Assembly (NCBI GenBank): GCA_024409025.1
Contig: JAKSUM010000003.1
Location: 1 to 19,234 of the forward strand
Origin: a bacterium
GTDB taxonomy: Bacteria; Vulcanimicrobiota; CADAWZ01
Direction: 5' to 3'
Length of the DNA: 19,234 bases
Both the position numbers and the translations under genes were made by a program. The notes beneath the pieces are model-generated. The model had not been told where the DNA came from. It ran no database searches and saw nothing but the letters and a program-made list of their open reading frames with translations. Shown here piece after piece: positions 12,928 through 19,234 of this stretch (position 1 is its first letter; each line of letters opens with the position of its first letter).

Positions 12928-14787
12928 CTAACCACCAACAATCGCCTTTACTATTCCCTGAGGAGTAAGCCCGCACTCAGCAAGGCTTTCATCCTGCTTG
13001 GCATGCATAATGAACCTGTCCGGAATTCCCAAAATCGTAACGGACGCCGATATCCCCCTGCTGTTAAAAAGCTCCGAAACCGCAGCTCCAAATCCGCCAG
13101 AAACGGCATTTTCCTCAACAGTAACTATTCTTCTGAATTTTTCGGCAGCCTTGCATATCAGTTCCTCATCAAGAGGCTTTACCGAACGGGCATTTATAAG
13201 CATTGCGGATATTCCTATGCCCGAAAGCATATTGACGGCAATCATAGACGGAAAGACCATGCTTCCAACCGCTATTATCGCAAGATCCTTCCCATCGCAT
13301 ACAATATCCGAAACCCCTATTCTTACCTTTGGTACCGGCGATGATTCAGGAAGACCGACAGCCATTCTCTTGGGATATCTTATGGCGGCAGGACCGTCAT
13401 GATTAAGCAGCAGCTTCATCATCTCACGCATTTCAAGCTCATCTCCGGGCGCTAAAATAGTCATATTAGGAATGAGCCTCATATAAGATATGTCAAAGGC
13501 ACCCTGATGAGTGGCGCCGTCCTCTCCTGTTATTCCAGCCCTGTCAATACAGAAAACGACAGGAAGGTTCTGCAGGGCCACATCATGGATAATCTGATCG
13601 AATGCCCTCTGCAGAAAAGTCGAATACACGGCAACAAAAGGTCTAAGCCCCTGCTTTGCCATAGCGGCGGCAAACGTTACCGCATGCTGTTCGGCTATGC
13701 CTACATCGAAAAACCTTTCCGGATGGCGTTTTGCAAATTCAGAAAGTCCGGTTCCGTCCTTCATGGCAGCAGTAACCGCAATAACCCTCTCGTCATTATC
13801 CGCAAGCTCGGCAGCATAAGAGCCGAAATAGGATGTGTATGAGCCGGATGACGGCTTTGAAAGGGACTTTCCTGTCTCTATGTCAAACGGCCCCGTCCCA
13901 TGGAAGAGTGACGGATTCTTTTCTGCAAACTTATAGCCTTTTCCCTTTTTAGTCCTAACATGTATAAGCTTATTTCCCTCTATCTTCTTTGCTTTTTCAA
14001 GCACCGATATCATAAGAGGTATATCATGCCCGTCAAATGGACCGAGATATGAAAATCCAAGAGCTTCAAAAAGGACTCCGGGACACAAAAAATAGGTAAG
14101 ATGATCTTCAAGCTCCTCTGCGACTTTCAGCATTTTTTTCCCGATTCCAGATATCAACCTGACAAGGGCTCTAAGATCGCTCCTTGCTCTTATGAACCCG
14201 GACCTAAGCCTTATGCCCGAAAGATATGATGCAAAAGCCCCTACGCTTTTACTTATGGACATATTGTTATCATTAAGGATGACAGTAAGATCGCCGCAGA
14301 CAGAAGAAGCGTTATTCAAGGCCTCAAAAGCCATTCCTCCGGTCATAGCTCCATCGCCAATGACTGCCGCTATGGAAAAATCCTCTTTTTTTATTTTTCT
14401 GGCCGCTGCAAATCCCAGTGCTGCAGACAGGGAGGTAGTTGAATGACCAGCCATAAACGCGTCGCATCTGCTTTCAAAAGGATTGACAAAGCCGCTGACG
14501 CCCCCCTTCTGCCTTAAAGTTGTAAAAGCATCCCTTCTGCCGTTTATGATCTTGTGCGCATAAGCCTGATGGCCAACATCCCAAATAATCTTGTCGTTTG
14601 GAGGGGAAAAGACATAATTAAGCGCTATCGCAATATCCACAGCTCCGAGGCTTGACGCAAGATGCCCTCCATTATGGGAGACCACATTGATTATATATTC
14701 CCTGATGTCTTCAGCAAGAGCGCTAAGCTCCTCATAAGACAGACTTTTCAAATCTTTGTTTGAGTTTATTTTTTCAAGAACAGACAT
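12928..14787 (-). CDS. dxs: 1-deoxy-D-xylulose-5-phosphate synthase
   Basis: 619 residues, normal length. Condenses pyruvate and glyceraldehyde 3-phosphate into DXP, the first step of the MEP isoprenoid pathway and a precursor of thiamine and pyridoxal phosphate. The thiamine diphosphate site is clear: GDGAMTGG (144-151) through NDNN (172-175). The pyrimidine domain has GIAEQHAV with the essential Glu366, and an early VGHQAYAHK segment. The C-terminal transketolase domain follows. The ATG has AAGGA about 8 bases upstream. It lies 16 bases after ispA and touches the next gene, so it is part of the xseA-to-FGGY operon. Other MEP enzymes (dxr, ispD-H) are not in the window. Confidence 0.97.
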   Translation of the reverse strand: MSVLEKINSNKDLKSLSYEELSALAEDIREYIINVVSHNGGHLASSLGAVDIAIALNYVFSPPNDKIIWDVGHQAYAHKIINGRRDAFTTLRQKGGVSGFVNPFESRCDAFMAGHSTTSLSAALGFAAARKIKKEDFSIAAVIGDGAMTGGMAFEALNNASSVCGDLTVILNDNNMSISKSVGAFASYLSGIRLRSGFIRARSDLRALVRLISGIGKKMLKVAEELEDHLTYFLCPGVLFEALGFSYLGPFDGHDIPLMISVLEKAKKIEGNKLIHVRTKKGKGYKFAEKNPSLFHGTGPFDIETGKSLSKPSSGSYTSYFGSYAAELADNDERVIAVTAAMKDGTGLSEFAKRHPERFFDVGIAEQHAVTFAAAMAKQGLRPFVAVYSTFLQRAFDQIIHDVALQNLPVVFCIDRAGITGEDGATHQGAFDISYMRLIPNMTILAPGDELEMREMMKLLLNHDGPAAIRYPKRMAVGLPESSPVPKVRIGVSDIVCDGKDLAIIAVGSMVFPSMIAVNMLSGIGISAMLINARSVKPLDEELICKAAEKFRRIVTVEENAVSGGFGAAVSELFNSRGISASVTILGIPDRFIMHAKQDESLAECGLTPQGIVKAIVGG

Positions 14788-14803
14788 TAAAACAGTCCTT
14801 CTT

Positions 14804-15616
14804 CTATAATCCTATCCTTGCCGCAAGAAAATCGGCAGCCGATACAAGAAGCTTTTCGTGCCTGCCGTATTCCATGGCTTTTTCCTTTGCCCTTAAAACA
14901 ATATCCGAAGCCATTTTTAAAGCATTATCCCTGCCTGCGGCAAATGCAAGGTTTTTGCCGCCTTCGTCAAAATCCAGATAGTCATCGGTCAGCTGGAAAA
15001 GAAGTCCTATGTCAGAAGCATATTCCTCCAGACTTCCCTCATAGGAGTCGCTTTCAGAGCAGAGAGCTCCAAGAGCGACGGCACCCTTTATTAACGCTCC
15101 GGTCTTAAGCTCATGAATTTTAATTATGCTTTCAATGGTTACGTCCGGCGTCCTCATTTCAAGCAGCTGGCCCTCAATCATTTTCATAGAGGCCTCGGAA
15201 ATAATCCCGCATGCCTTTGAATAAATTTCAGAAGACGAAATTTTTCCAAGCATCCTGAACGCAGCCGCAAAAAGCCAATCTCCGCCGAGAAGGGCCTCCG
15301 CATGTCCGAATCTGGCATGACAGGACGCCTTTCCGCGCCTTACAGGATCACTATCCATCTCAGGAAGATCGTCATGTACAAGAGAAAACGAATGAACAAG
15401 CTCAAGCGCGCATGATACGGAAAGGATGTCATTTCTGCCCCTGCTGTCTGCCGATTCCGCAAAAATCATTGAAAGAGCAGGACGGAACCTCTTTCCTCCT
15501 CCGCATACACAGTACGCCGCCTCATCCCTCATAATCCCGTATGAGCTCAGGAATTCCCCAAGGAACGCTTCCGCCTCATGTGCCGTCCTCCTCATATGCT
15601 CTTCAAAAAGAATCAT
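14804..15616 (-). CDS. ispA: Short-chain polyprenyl diphosphate synthase
   Basis: 270 residues. Head-to-tail condensation of IPP with allylic diphosphates to geranyl/farnesyl (possibly geranylgeranyl) diphosphate. Both aspartate-rich motifs are present: DDLPEMD with RRGK after it (first) and DDYLD preceded by QLT (second), plus GGGKRFRP near residue 40. Product length cannot be settled from sequence alone; length and context favour a farnesyl diphosphate synthase. The start ATG overlaps the xseB stop by 4 bases (ATGA) and the gene is followed by dxs, the common bacterial order xseA-xseB-ispA-dxs. Confidence 0.94.
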   Translation of the reverse strand: MILFEEHMRRTAHEAEAFLGEFLSSYGIMRDEAAYCVCGGGKRFRPALSMIFAESADSRGRNDILSVSCALELVHSFSLVHDDLPEMDSDPVRRGKASCHARFGHAEALLGGDWLFAAAFRMLGKISSSEIYSKACGIISEASMKMIEGQLLEMRTPDVTIESIIKIHELKTGALIKGAVALGALCSESDSYEGSLEEYASDIGLLFQLTDDYLDFDEGGKNLAFAAGRDNALKMASDIVLRAKEKAMEYGRHEKLLVSAADFLAARIGL

Positions 15617-15861
15617 ATCCTCTGACCGTCCTCCGAAACAGCATTTTCCGTTATGGAGCCGTCATCGGCTCTTGCAATCCTCTTTATCTCGCCGTCCATC
15701 TTTTCAATGCGCTTTTTACATTCGTTATAAAGCTCTTTAGCTTCCTTAAAAATCTTTACCGCATCTTCAAGCTCCAGATTAGGTCCTCCCAAAGTCCTGA
15801 CCTTATCCTCAAGCGAAGAAAAAATTTCCCTGTATGTCTTATTTTCCTTCATAATTCGCAT
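15613..15861 (-). CDS. xseB: Exodeoxyribonuclease VII small subunit
   Basis: 82 residues (or 79 from ATG 15852). Small helical subunit of exonuclease VII, which degrades single-stranded DNA. The conserved core is visible: IFSSLEDKVRTLGGPNLELE, DAVKIFKEAKELYNECKKRIE. The acidic C-terminal tail is variable in the family. It overlaps the end of xseA by 23 bases (14 if the second ATG is used) and ispA by 4. Two start ATGs lie nine bases apart; GGGGA 10 bases before the second makes it slightly more credible, but the choice is open. Confidence 0.9.
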   Translation of the reverse strand: MRIMKENKTYREIFSSLEDKVRTLGGPNLELEDAVKIFKEAKELYNECKKRIEKMDGEIKRIARADDGSITENAVSEDGQRI

Positions 15862-17080
15862 ATCCCCATTTATCCTGAACGCAGTCTGTTACTGATGCGC
15901 TTGCCGAGCCGTCAGACAGCTTAAGGGAAATGGATTCCCCGACAGAAAGCTCCGAAACGCTCTTTACTATATGTCCGGACGAATCCGTCACAAACGCATA
16001 TCCCTTTTCAAGAGGCCTGTAAGGATTCCTTTCCCTCATAATGCCTTCAATTTTATCAAGAGAGTGCCTGACGCCGGAAAATATAACTTCAAAATTTCGG
16101 TCAAGACGCTCTCCAACGCCCTCAAGCATGCGCATCATGGCTTCAATCCTTGCAGAGGGCCTAAGAGCAATAATATGGCTGCCCATAAGCTTGAGCCTGT
16201 CATGACATTCCTTCAGGCGGCGTTCCATAAACTCCGAGCACAGGGAATCTTTTGACTTAAGATCCCTAAGCATTGCGGCAGAATCAGGAACAGCTGCTGA
16301 GGCAGCTGCCGTAGGTGTTGCCGCCCTCATATCCGAAGCAAGCTCTATAAGCGTAACATCGCTTTCATGCCCTACAGCCGCGATTATAGGAATCGGAAAC
16401 GAGGCGGCCATGCGGACAAGCTCCTCGTCATTAAAGCAGTTGAGATCCTCAAAGGAACCTCCTCCCCTTCCTATTATGACGGTATCTATGCATCCATATG
16501 CATTGAGAAGCGACAATGCCGACATCATGGACTTGGGAGCAGACGGCCCCTGAACAATGGCAGGAGCTAAAACTATGGATACCCATGGAGCCCTCTGCCT
16601 TACGGTCGTTATGATATCATGAATTACAGCTCCGGTTTCAGATGTCACAACCCCGATCTTTGAAGGGAATTCAGGAATAGGCCTCTTTCTGTCAAGATCG
16701 AACAATCCCTCGGACTGAAGCTTTGATTTAAGCTTCAGATAATCCCCATAGATCTCTCCGCTGCCTGCAGGCTCTATTGATACGGCCTTAAAGCAGTACT
16801 CCCCCCTTCCGCCATAAAGATCGACGCATCCATCACAGACGATCTTTAATCCGGTCTTAAGGGCAACTGTACATTTATCCGCATAACTGCTGAAGAACTT
16901 TACGCTTATCTGTCCCTCATCATCCTTAAGGTTAAAATAGAAGCTGCCTTTTGAAGATGTAATATTTCCTATCTCGCCGGATATCGATATCTTTCCGGAA
17001 AGCAGAAAGTCATTTTTTAAAAGCTCTCTGGTATAATTATTAATCTCTGTAACAGTAAATACTTTTCTTCTGATTGCCAT
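15839..17080 (-). CDS. xseA: Exodeoxyribonuclease VII large subunit
   Basis: 413 residues, slightly short for the family but complete. N-terminal OB-fold (about 5-100: FTVTEINNYTRELL and WYFNLKDDEGQ-like GSFYFNLKDDEGQI). The catalytic domain has IGVVTSETGAVIHDI, the core IIGRGGGSFEDL, AAVGHESDVTLIE and MRAATPTAAA. A helical C-terminal part follows. Works with XseB in single-strand DNA degradation and repair. The start ATG has no clear Shine-Dalgarno. First gene of the operon; its upstream region (17081-17231) is shared with the divergent thiT. Confidence 0.95.
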   Translation of the reverse strand: MAIRRKVFTVTEINNYTRELLKNDFLLSGKISISGEIGNITSSKGSFYFNLKDDEGQISVKFFSSYADKCTVALKTGLKIVCDGCVDLYGGRGEYCFKAVSIEPAGSGEIYGDYLKLKSKLQSEGLFDLDRKRPIPEFPSKIGVVTSETGAVIHDIITTVRQRAPWVSIVLAPAIVQGPSAPKSMMSALSLLNAYGCIDTVIIGRGGGSFEDLNCFNDEELVRMAASFPIPIIAAVGHESDVTLIELASDMRAATPTAAASAAVPDSAAMLRDLKSKDSLCSEFMERRLKECHDRLKLMGSHIIALRPSARIEAMMRMLEGVGERLDRNFEVIFSGVRHSLDKIEGIMRERNPYRPLEKGYAFVTDSSGHIVKSVSELSVGESISLKLSDGSASASVTDCVQDKWGYANYEGK

Positions 17081-17231
17081 AAATTAAAAACTTCTATAAA
17101 TTGAATATGTTTTCCTTTGAATGGGCAAGGCATTGCGTTTTTCTTAATTTTAAAGGTGAAAATATAAAAAAATGTAAATTAAAGCAAGCAGATAAAAGAA
17201 TAGATCTATAAAAATAACAAGGGAAAAAAAA

Positions 17232-17768
17232 TTGCGAAAAAAAATGGCAAAAGCCTCAGTATGCATATCACTGTCATTCATTCTGAGCTTCTTCAATATC
17301 TTTCAGCTTCCGTCAGGAGGCGGCGTCTCACTCGAATCACTTCCACTTATGATTCTTGCATGGTCTGAAGGTCCAGCGGCAGGTCTTGCAGGAGGAATAG
17401 CCTGTGGAATGCTGCTGCTTATGAAGCCCTCATGCATCGTTCACCCGCTCCAGTTTCTCCTTGACTACCCTATAGCCCTGTCATCATTTGCAATAGTCGG
17501 ATTTATTGGGAAGAACTCCGGACATATAAAAAAATGGGCCATGTCCGCTTCCGCATTCACAGCCCGAGCATTATGTCATACACTATCCGGAGTTCTTTTC
17601 TGCAGCCTGTTCCTAAAGACTCCTCCGGAAAATATCCTTATTTACTCGGCAGCATATAATCTCTCATATATGGTTCCTACGGCGATCATATGCTCAATAC
17701 TTTTCATATGGATATCATCAGGTATTGAAAAAAGAAACATGCCTCAGTCAGAGAGGGAATCAAAATAG
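17232..17768 (+). CDS. thiT: Thiamine transporter ThiT (energy-coupling factor S component)
   Basis: 178 residues with about six membrane helices. It has the ThiT signature: LPSGGGVSLESLP after the first helix, a central HPLQFLLDYPIA, and CHTLSGVLF and YSAAYNLSY near the end. It binds thiamine and works with a shared ECF module (EcfA, EcfA', EcfT) not present here. The start is probably TTG 17232: AAGGGA lies about 8 bases upstream, and the alternative ATG (17244) would be 20 bases away. I see no TPP riboswitch in the 150-base leader, which is notable for a thiamine transporter. Divergent from xseA and converging onto phnW, with a 25-base overlap of the 3' ends. Confidence 0.9.
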   Translation: MRKKMAKASVCISLSFILSFFNIFQLPSGGGVSLESLPLMILAWSEGPAAGLAGGIACGMLLLMKPSCIVHPLQFLLDYPIALSSFAIVGFIGKNSGHIKKWAMSASAFTARALCHTLSGVLFCSLFLKTPPENILIYSAAYNLSYMVPTAIICSILFIWISSGIEKRNMPQSERESK

Positions 17769-18853
17769 GCTTTAAGCTCCTTTATGAAAACGGCAATGTC
17801 GCTTCTGTCTATAGCGCCTATATTTGCAATCCTAAATGTCCTGCCCTCACTGATCTTTCCCGGATATATGGTTATCCCCTTTGAGTAAAGATAATCATGC
17901 ATGTCATTAAATGAATAGCCTGGGATGTCAGGCTCCAAGACGGTAGTTATTATATGACCATGGCAGCTGTCGTCAACAAGCCTCTTAAGCCCAATGGAAT
18001 CGAGACCGCGCTTTAATTCCTCCCAGCTTTCCGTATAACGCTGATACCTCTTGGCGACTGTCTCATTCTTCAATTCGTCAACAGCCTGCTTAAGGGCATA
18101 AAGAGTCTGTACGGGAGGGGTAAACCTCGTCTGCCGCGTCTTAATGAAATAGTCATGCTGGGCATAAAGATCAAGATAAAAGCTTCTCGGCTTTTTTCCA
18201 TCCCTGTCAGCAAGAGTCTTGTCTGAAGCAATTACAAAGACAACTCCTGCCATGCCCTGAATGTTCTTATTGGAGCTTGCTATAAGGAAGGATATGTTCA
18301 TTTCCTCCATATCAATGGGAACTGCGGCGAAAGAGCTCATTGCATCAACAATAAGCTTTATTCCGAACTCAGCAGCAATTCCTCCGATAGCCCCAATATC
18401 ATTAAGCAGACCCGTCGTAGTCTCGCTGTGCACGCATGATATATATCTGGCATTTTTTTCAGAAACGGCTCTTCCGACAAAAGCCCTGAAATCATCGAGA
18501 TCCAGCTTTTCCGTCTTGGATGACACATATTCCTCAAAGCCTATGGAATAAGTCTTGAGAATATCGCACATTCTCTTGCCATAAGCTCCATTATTTATAA
18601 CAATAACAGACTCCCCCTCAGCAGGAACAGAGGACAGCACGGCTTCAACGCCGGCAGTGCCAGAACCTCCGAAAAGGACAGCTTTGTATCCACCATTCGG
18701 GGCAGCAATCAAGGCAAGGGAATTGGAAACATATTCCATCAAATCCCCGAATTCTTTCTCTCTCGGGCATATATCAGGAACTATTTGGGCTGCTTTTACG
18801 GTATCTGTCGTAGAAGCCGGTCCCGGATTAAGAAGTATCTTTCTTTCAGGCAT
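17744..18853 (-). CDS. phnW: 2-aminoethylphosphonate--pyruvate transaminase-like PLP enzyme
   Basis: 369 residues, normal for PhnW. Class V aminotransferase converting 2-aminoethylphosphonate and pyruvate to phosphonoacetaldehyde and alanine. Signs: LLNPGPAST at the N-terminus, GGSGTAGVEA, NNGAYGKRM, HSETTTGLLN, LIVDAMSSF (D170), SSNKNIQG with the PLP lysine K196, RQTRFTPPVQT and YPGKISEGRTFRIANIG. I chose ATG 18853 because AGGGGAG lies 6 bases upstream; a TTG (18874) precedes this RBS. No phosphonatase (phnX), phosphonate synthase (ppm) or transporter is adjacent. A related alanine-glyoxylate or other class V activity cannot be excluded. Its 3' end overlaps thiT by 25 bases. Confidence 0.85.
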   Translation of the reverse strand: MPERKILLNPGPASTTDTVKAAQIVPDICPREKEFGDLMEYVSNSLALIAAPNGGYKAVLFGGSGTAGVEAVLSSVPAEGESVIVINNGAYGKRMCDILKTYSIGFEEYVSSKTEKLDLDDFRAFVGRAVSEKNARYISCVHSETTTGLLNDIGAIGGIAAEFGIKLIVDAMSSFAAVPIDMEEMNISFLIASSNKNIQGMAGVVFVIASDKTLADRDGKKPRSFYLDLYAQHDYFIKTRQTRFTPPVQTLYALKQAVDELKNETVAKRYQRYTESWEELKRGLDSIGLKRLVDDSCHGHIITTVLEPDIPGYSFNDMHDYLYSKGITIYPGKISEGRTFRIANIGAIDRSDIAVFIKELKAYFDSLSD

Positions 18854-18880
18854 AAGAATCTCCCCTATTTTCAATATTGT

Positions 18881-18920
18881 AAACTACCACCCACCTGAAG
18901 ACAGTGGGTTTTACGCTCCC
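18881..18920 (-). mobile_element. Hairpin resembling an IS200/IS605-type element end (remnant)
   Basis: On the minus strand ACCCAC (18909 side; stem 18904-18909/18889-18894) with loop TGTCTTCAG, followed by GTGGTAGTTTAC, resembles the hairpin and right end that follow tnpB genes of IS200/IS605-like elements (CCCAC...CTTCAG...GTGGGTAGTTTAC). No transposase or TnpB is present, so this would be a solo end or decayed copy between rpsI and phnW. No target-site duplication is expected for this family. Confidence 0.45.
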
Positions 18921-18927
18921 TCTTTAT

Positions 18928-18956
18928 AAAAAAAAAGCCTTCCTTGAGGAAGGCTT
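18928..18956 (-). terminator. Intrinsic terminator of rpsI
   Basis: A 9-bp perfect stem, AAGCCTTCC (18935-18943) with GGAAGGCTT (18948-18956), loop TTGA, is followed on the minus strand by a run of nine or more U's. It lies about 36 bases after the rpsI stop. Strong Rho-independent terminator. Confidence 0.92.
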
Positions 18957-18992
18957 CCTTTTTTTGATGCAATACGATTTCCTGAGGAACGA

Positions 18993-19234
18993 TTAACGTT
19001 TTGTCCACTGGAATCCTTTTCTTGCTCTCTTGCGTCCGTATTTCTTTCTTTCTTTTTCTCTGGGGTCTCTGGTGAGAAGACCGTCCTTTTTGAGGACAGA
19101 GCGAAGAGTCTCATCAAATACGAGAAGAGCGCGGGAAATACCATGGCGTATAGCTCCGGCCTGGCCGGCGATTCCGCCGCCGTTTGAACGGACTATAACA
19201 TCAAACTTTTCCTGAAGACTTACGAGTTCAAGAG
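18993..19234 (-). CDS. rpsI: 30S ribosomal protein S9, C-terminal part (5' end outside the window)
   Basis: About 80 residues up to the TAA at 18993-18995. [44 protein letters not shown] and the basic end [10 protein letters not shown] are typical S9. The conserved lysine-arginine terminus (KR) that reaches the ribosomal P site is kept. The gene continues beyond the right edge, presumably with rplM upstream. The FQWTKR end differs from the common APQFSKR of many Firmicutes. Confidence 0.96.
   Translation of the reverse strand, partial: LELVSLQEKFDVIVRSNGGGIAGQAGAIRHGISRALLVFDETLRSVLKKDGLLTRDPREKERKKYGRKRARKGFQWTKR

Noticed and set aside
12998..13402. Overlapping open frames antisense to dxs
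   Set aside because: dxs is unambiguous and complete; these frames have no start signal or protein-like features.
18657..18929. Plus-strand frame ending NYHPPEDSGFYAPSL
   Set aside because: It is antisense to phnW and reads through the IS-like hairpin; the familiar-looking tail comes from translating the repeat, not from a gene.
1..19234. CRISPR array, tRNA or rRNA genes, prophage
   Set aside because: No regularly spaced direct repeats, no tRNA cloverleaf or rRNA-like sequence, and no phage or recombinase genes were seen.

Overview
The window comes from a strictly anaerobic, fermentative bacterium. It carries a bifunctional aldehyde/alcohol dehydrogenase, two different [FeFe] hydrogenases rich in Fe-S motifs, many 4Fe-4S ferredoxin-type motifs and no respiratory genes. 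Ribosome binding sites are classical (AGGAGG-like, one perfect GAGGTGATC), intrinsic terminators are clear, TTG starts recur and AUA isoleucine codons are frequent. The C-terminus of ribosomal protein S9 is not the usual Firmicutes form. Together this suggests a gut-type anaerobe, but I cannot fix the phylum from sequence alone; Spirochaetota or Elusimicrobiota would fit as well as an unusual Clostridia lineage.

Layout. (1) 1-1058 (+): 3' part of a TPR protein, facing the hydrogenase operon across a shared bidirectional terminator. (2) 1100-9213 (-): one apparent operon, in transcription order adhE, APH/choline-kinase-like phosphotransferase, thioredoxin-like [2Fe-2S] protein, PAS-containing sensory [FeFe] hydrogenase, SpoIIE/PP2C phosphatase with an extra C-terminal domain, and monomeric catalytic-type [FeFe] hydrogenase. 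A good sigma70-type promoter lies in front of adhE. (3) 9214-9515: non-coding, with this promoter and a nested inverted-repeat element. (4) 9516-10436 (-): LysR-type regulator, with a candidate self-binding dyad in the spacer to a divergent small TPR gene (10611-11114, +). (5) 11145-17080 (-): xseA-xseB-ispA-dxs, a PqqD-like small protein and a divergent FGGY kinase-family protein, all overlapping or nearly touching. (6) 17232-17768 (+): thiamine transporter ThiT, overlapping tail to tail with phnW (17744-18853, -). (7) 18881-18920: a hairpin resembling an IS200/IS605-type end. (8) 18993-19234 (-): rpsI 3' end with a strong terminator.

How the genes work together. The adhE-hydrogenase operon joins the two electron sinks of mixed-acid/ethanol fermentation (ethanol formation by AdhE, H2 formation by the catalytic hydrogenase) with what looks like a signalling module: an H2- or redox-sensing hydrogenase with a PAS domain, a PP2C-type phosphatase and a small-molecule/protein kinase-like phosphotransferase. 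Sensory hydrogenase plus phosphatase plus catalytic hydrogenase is a known type of cluster in fermentative anaerobes; having adhE and an intact phosphotransferase co-transcribed in front of it is the most interesting aspect of this window. The second operon makes exonuclease VII and the DXP-pathway entry enzyme plus a short-chain prenyl diphosphate synthase. It ends with two genes of unclear role: an orphan PqqD/RRE-like protein and an FGGY protein whose phosphate-binding motifs have diverged. DXS needs thiamine diphosphate, which may be served by the nearby ThiT.
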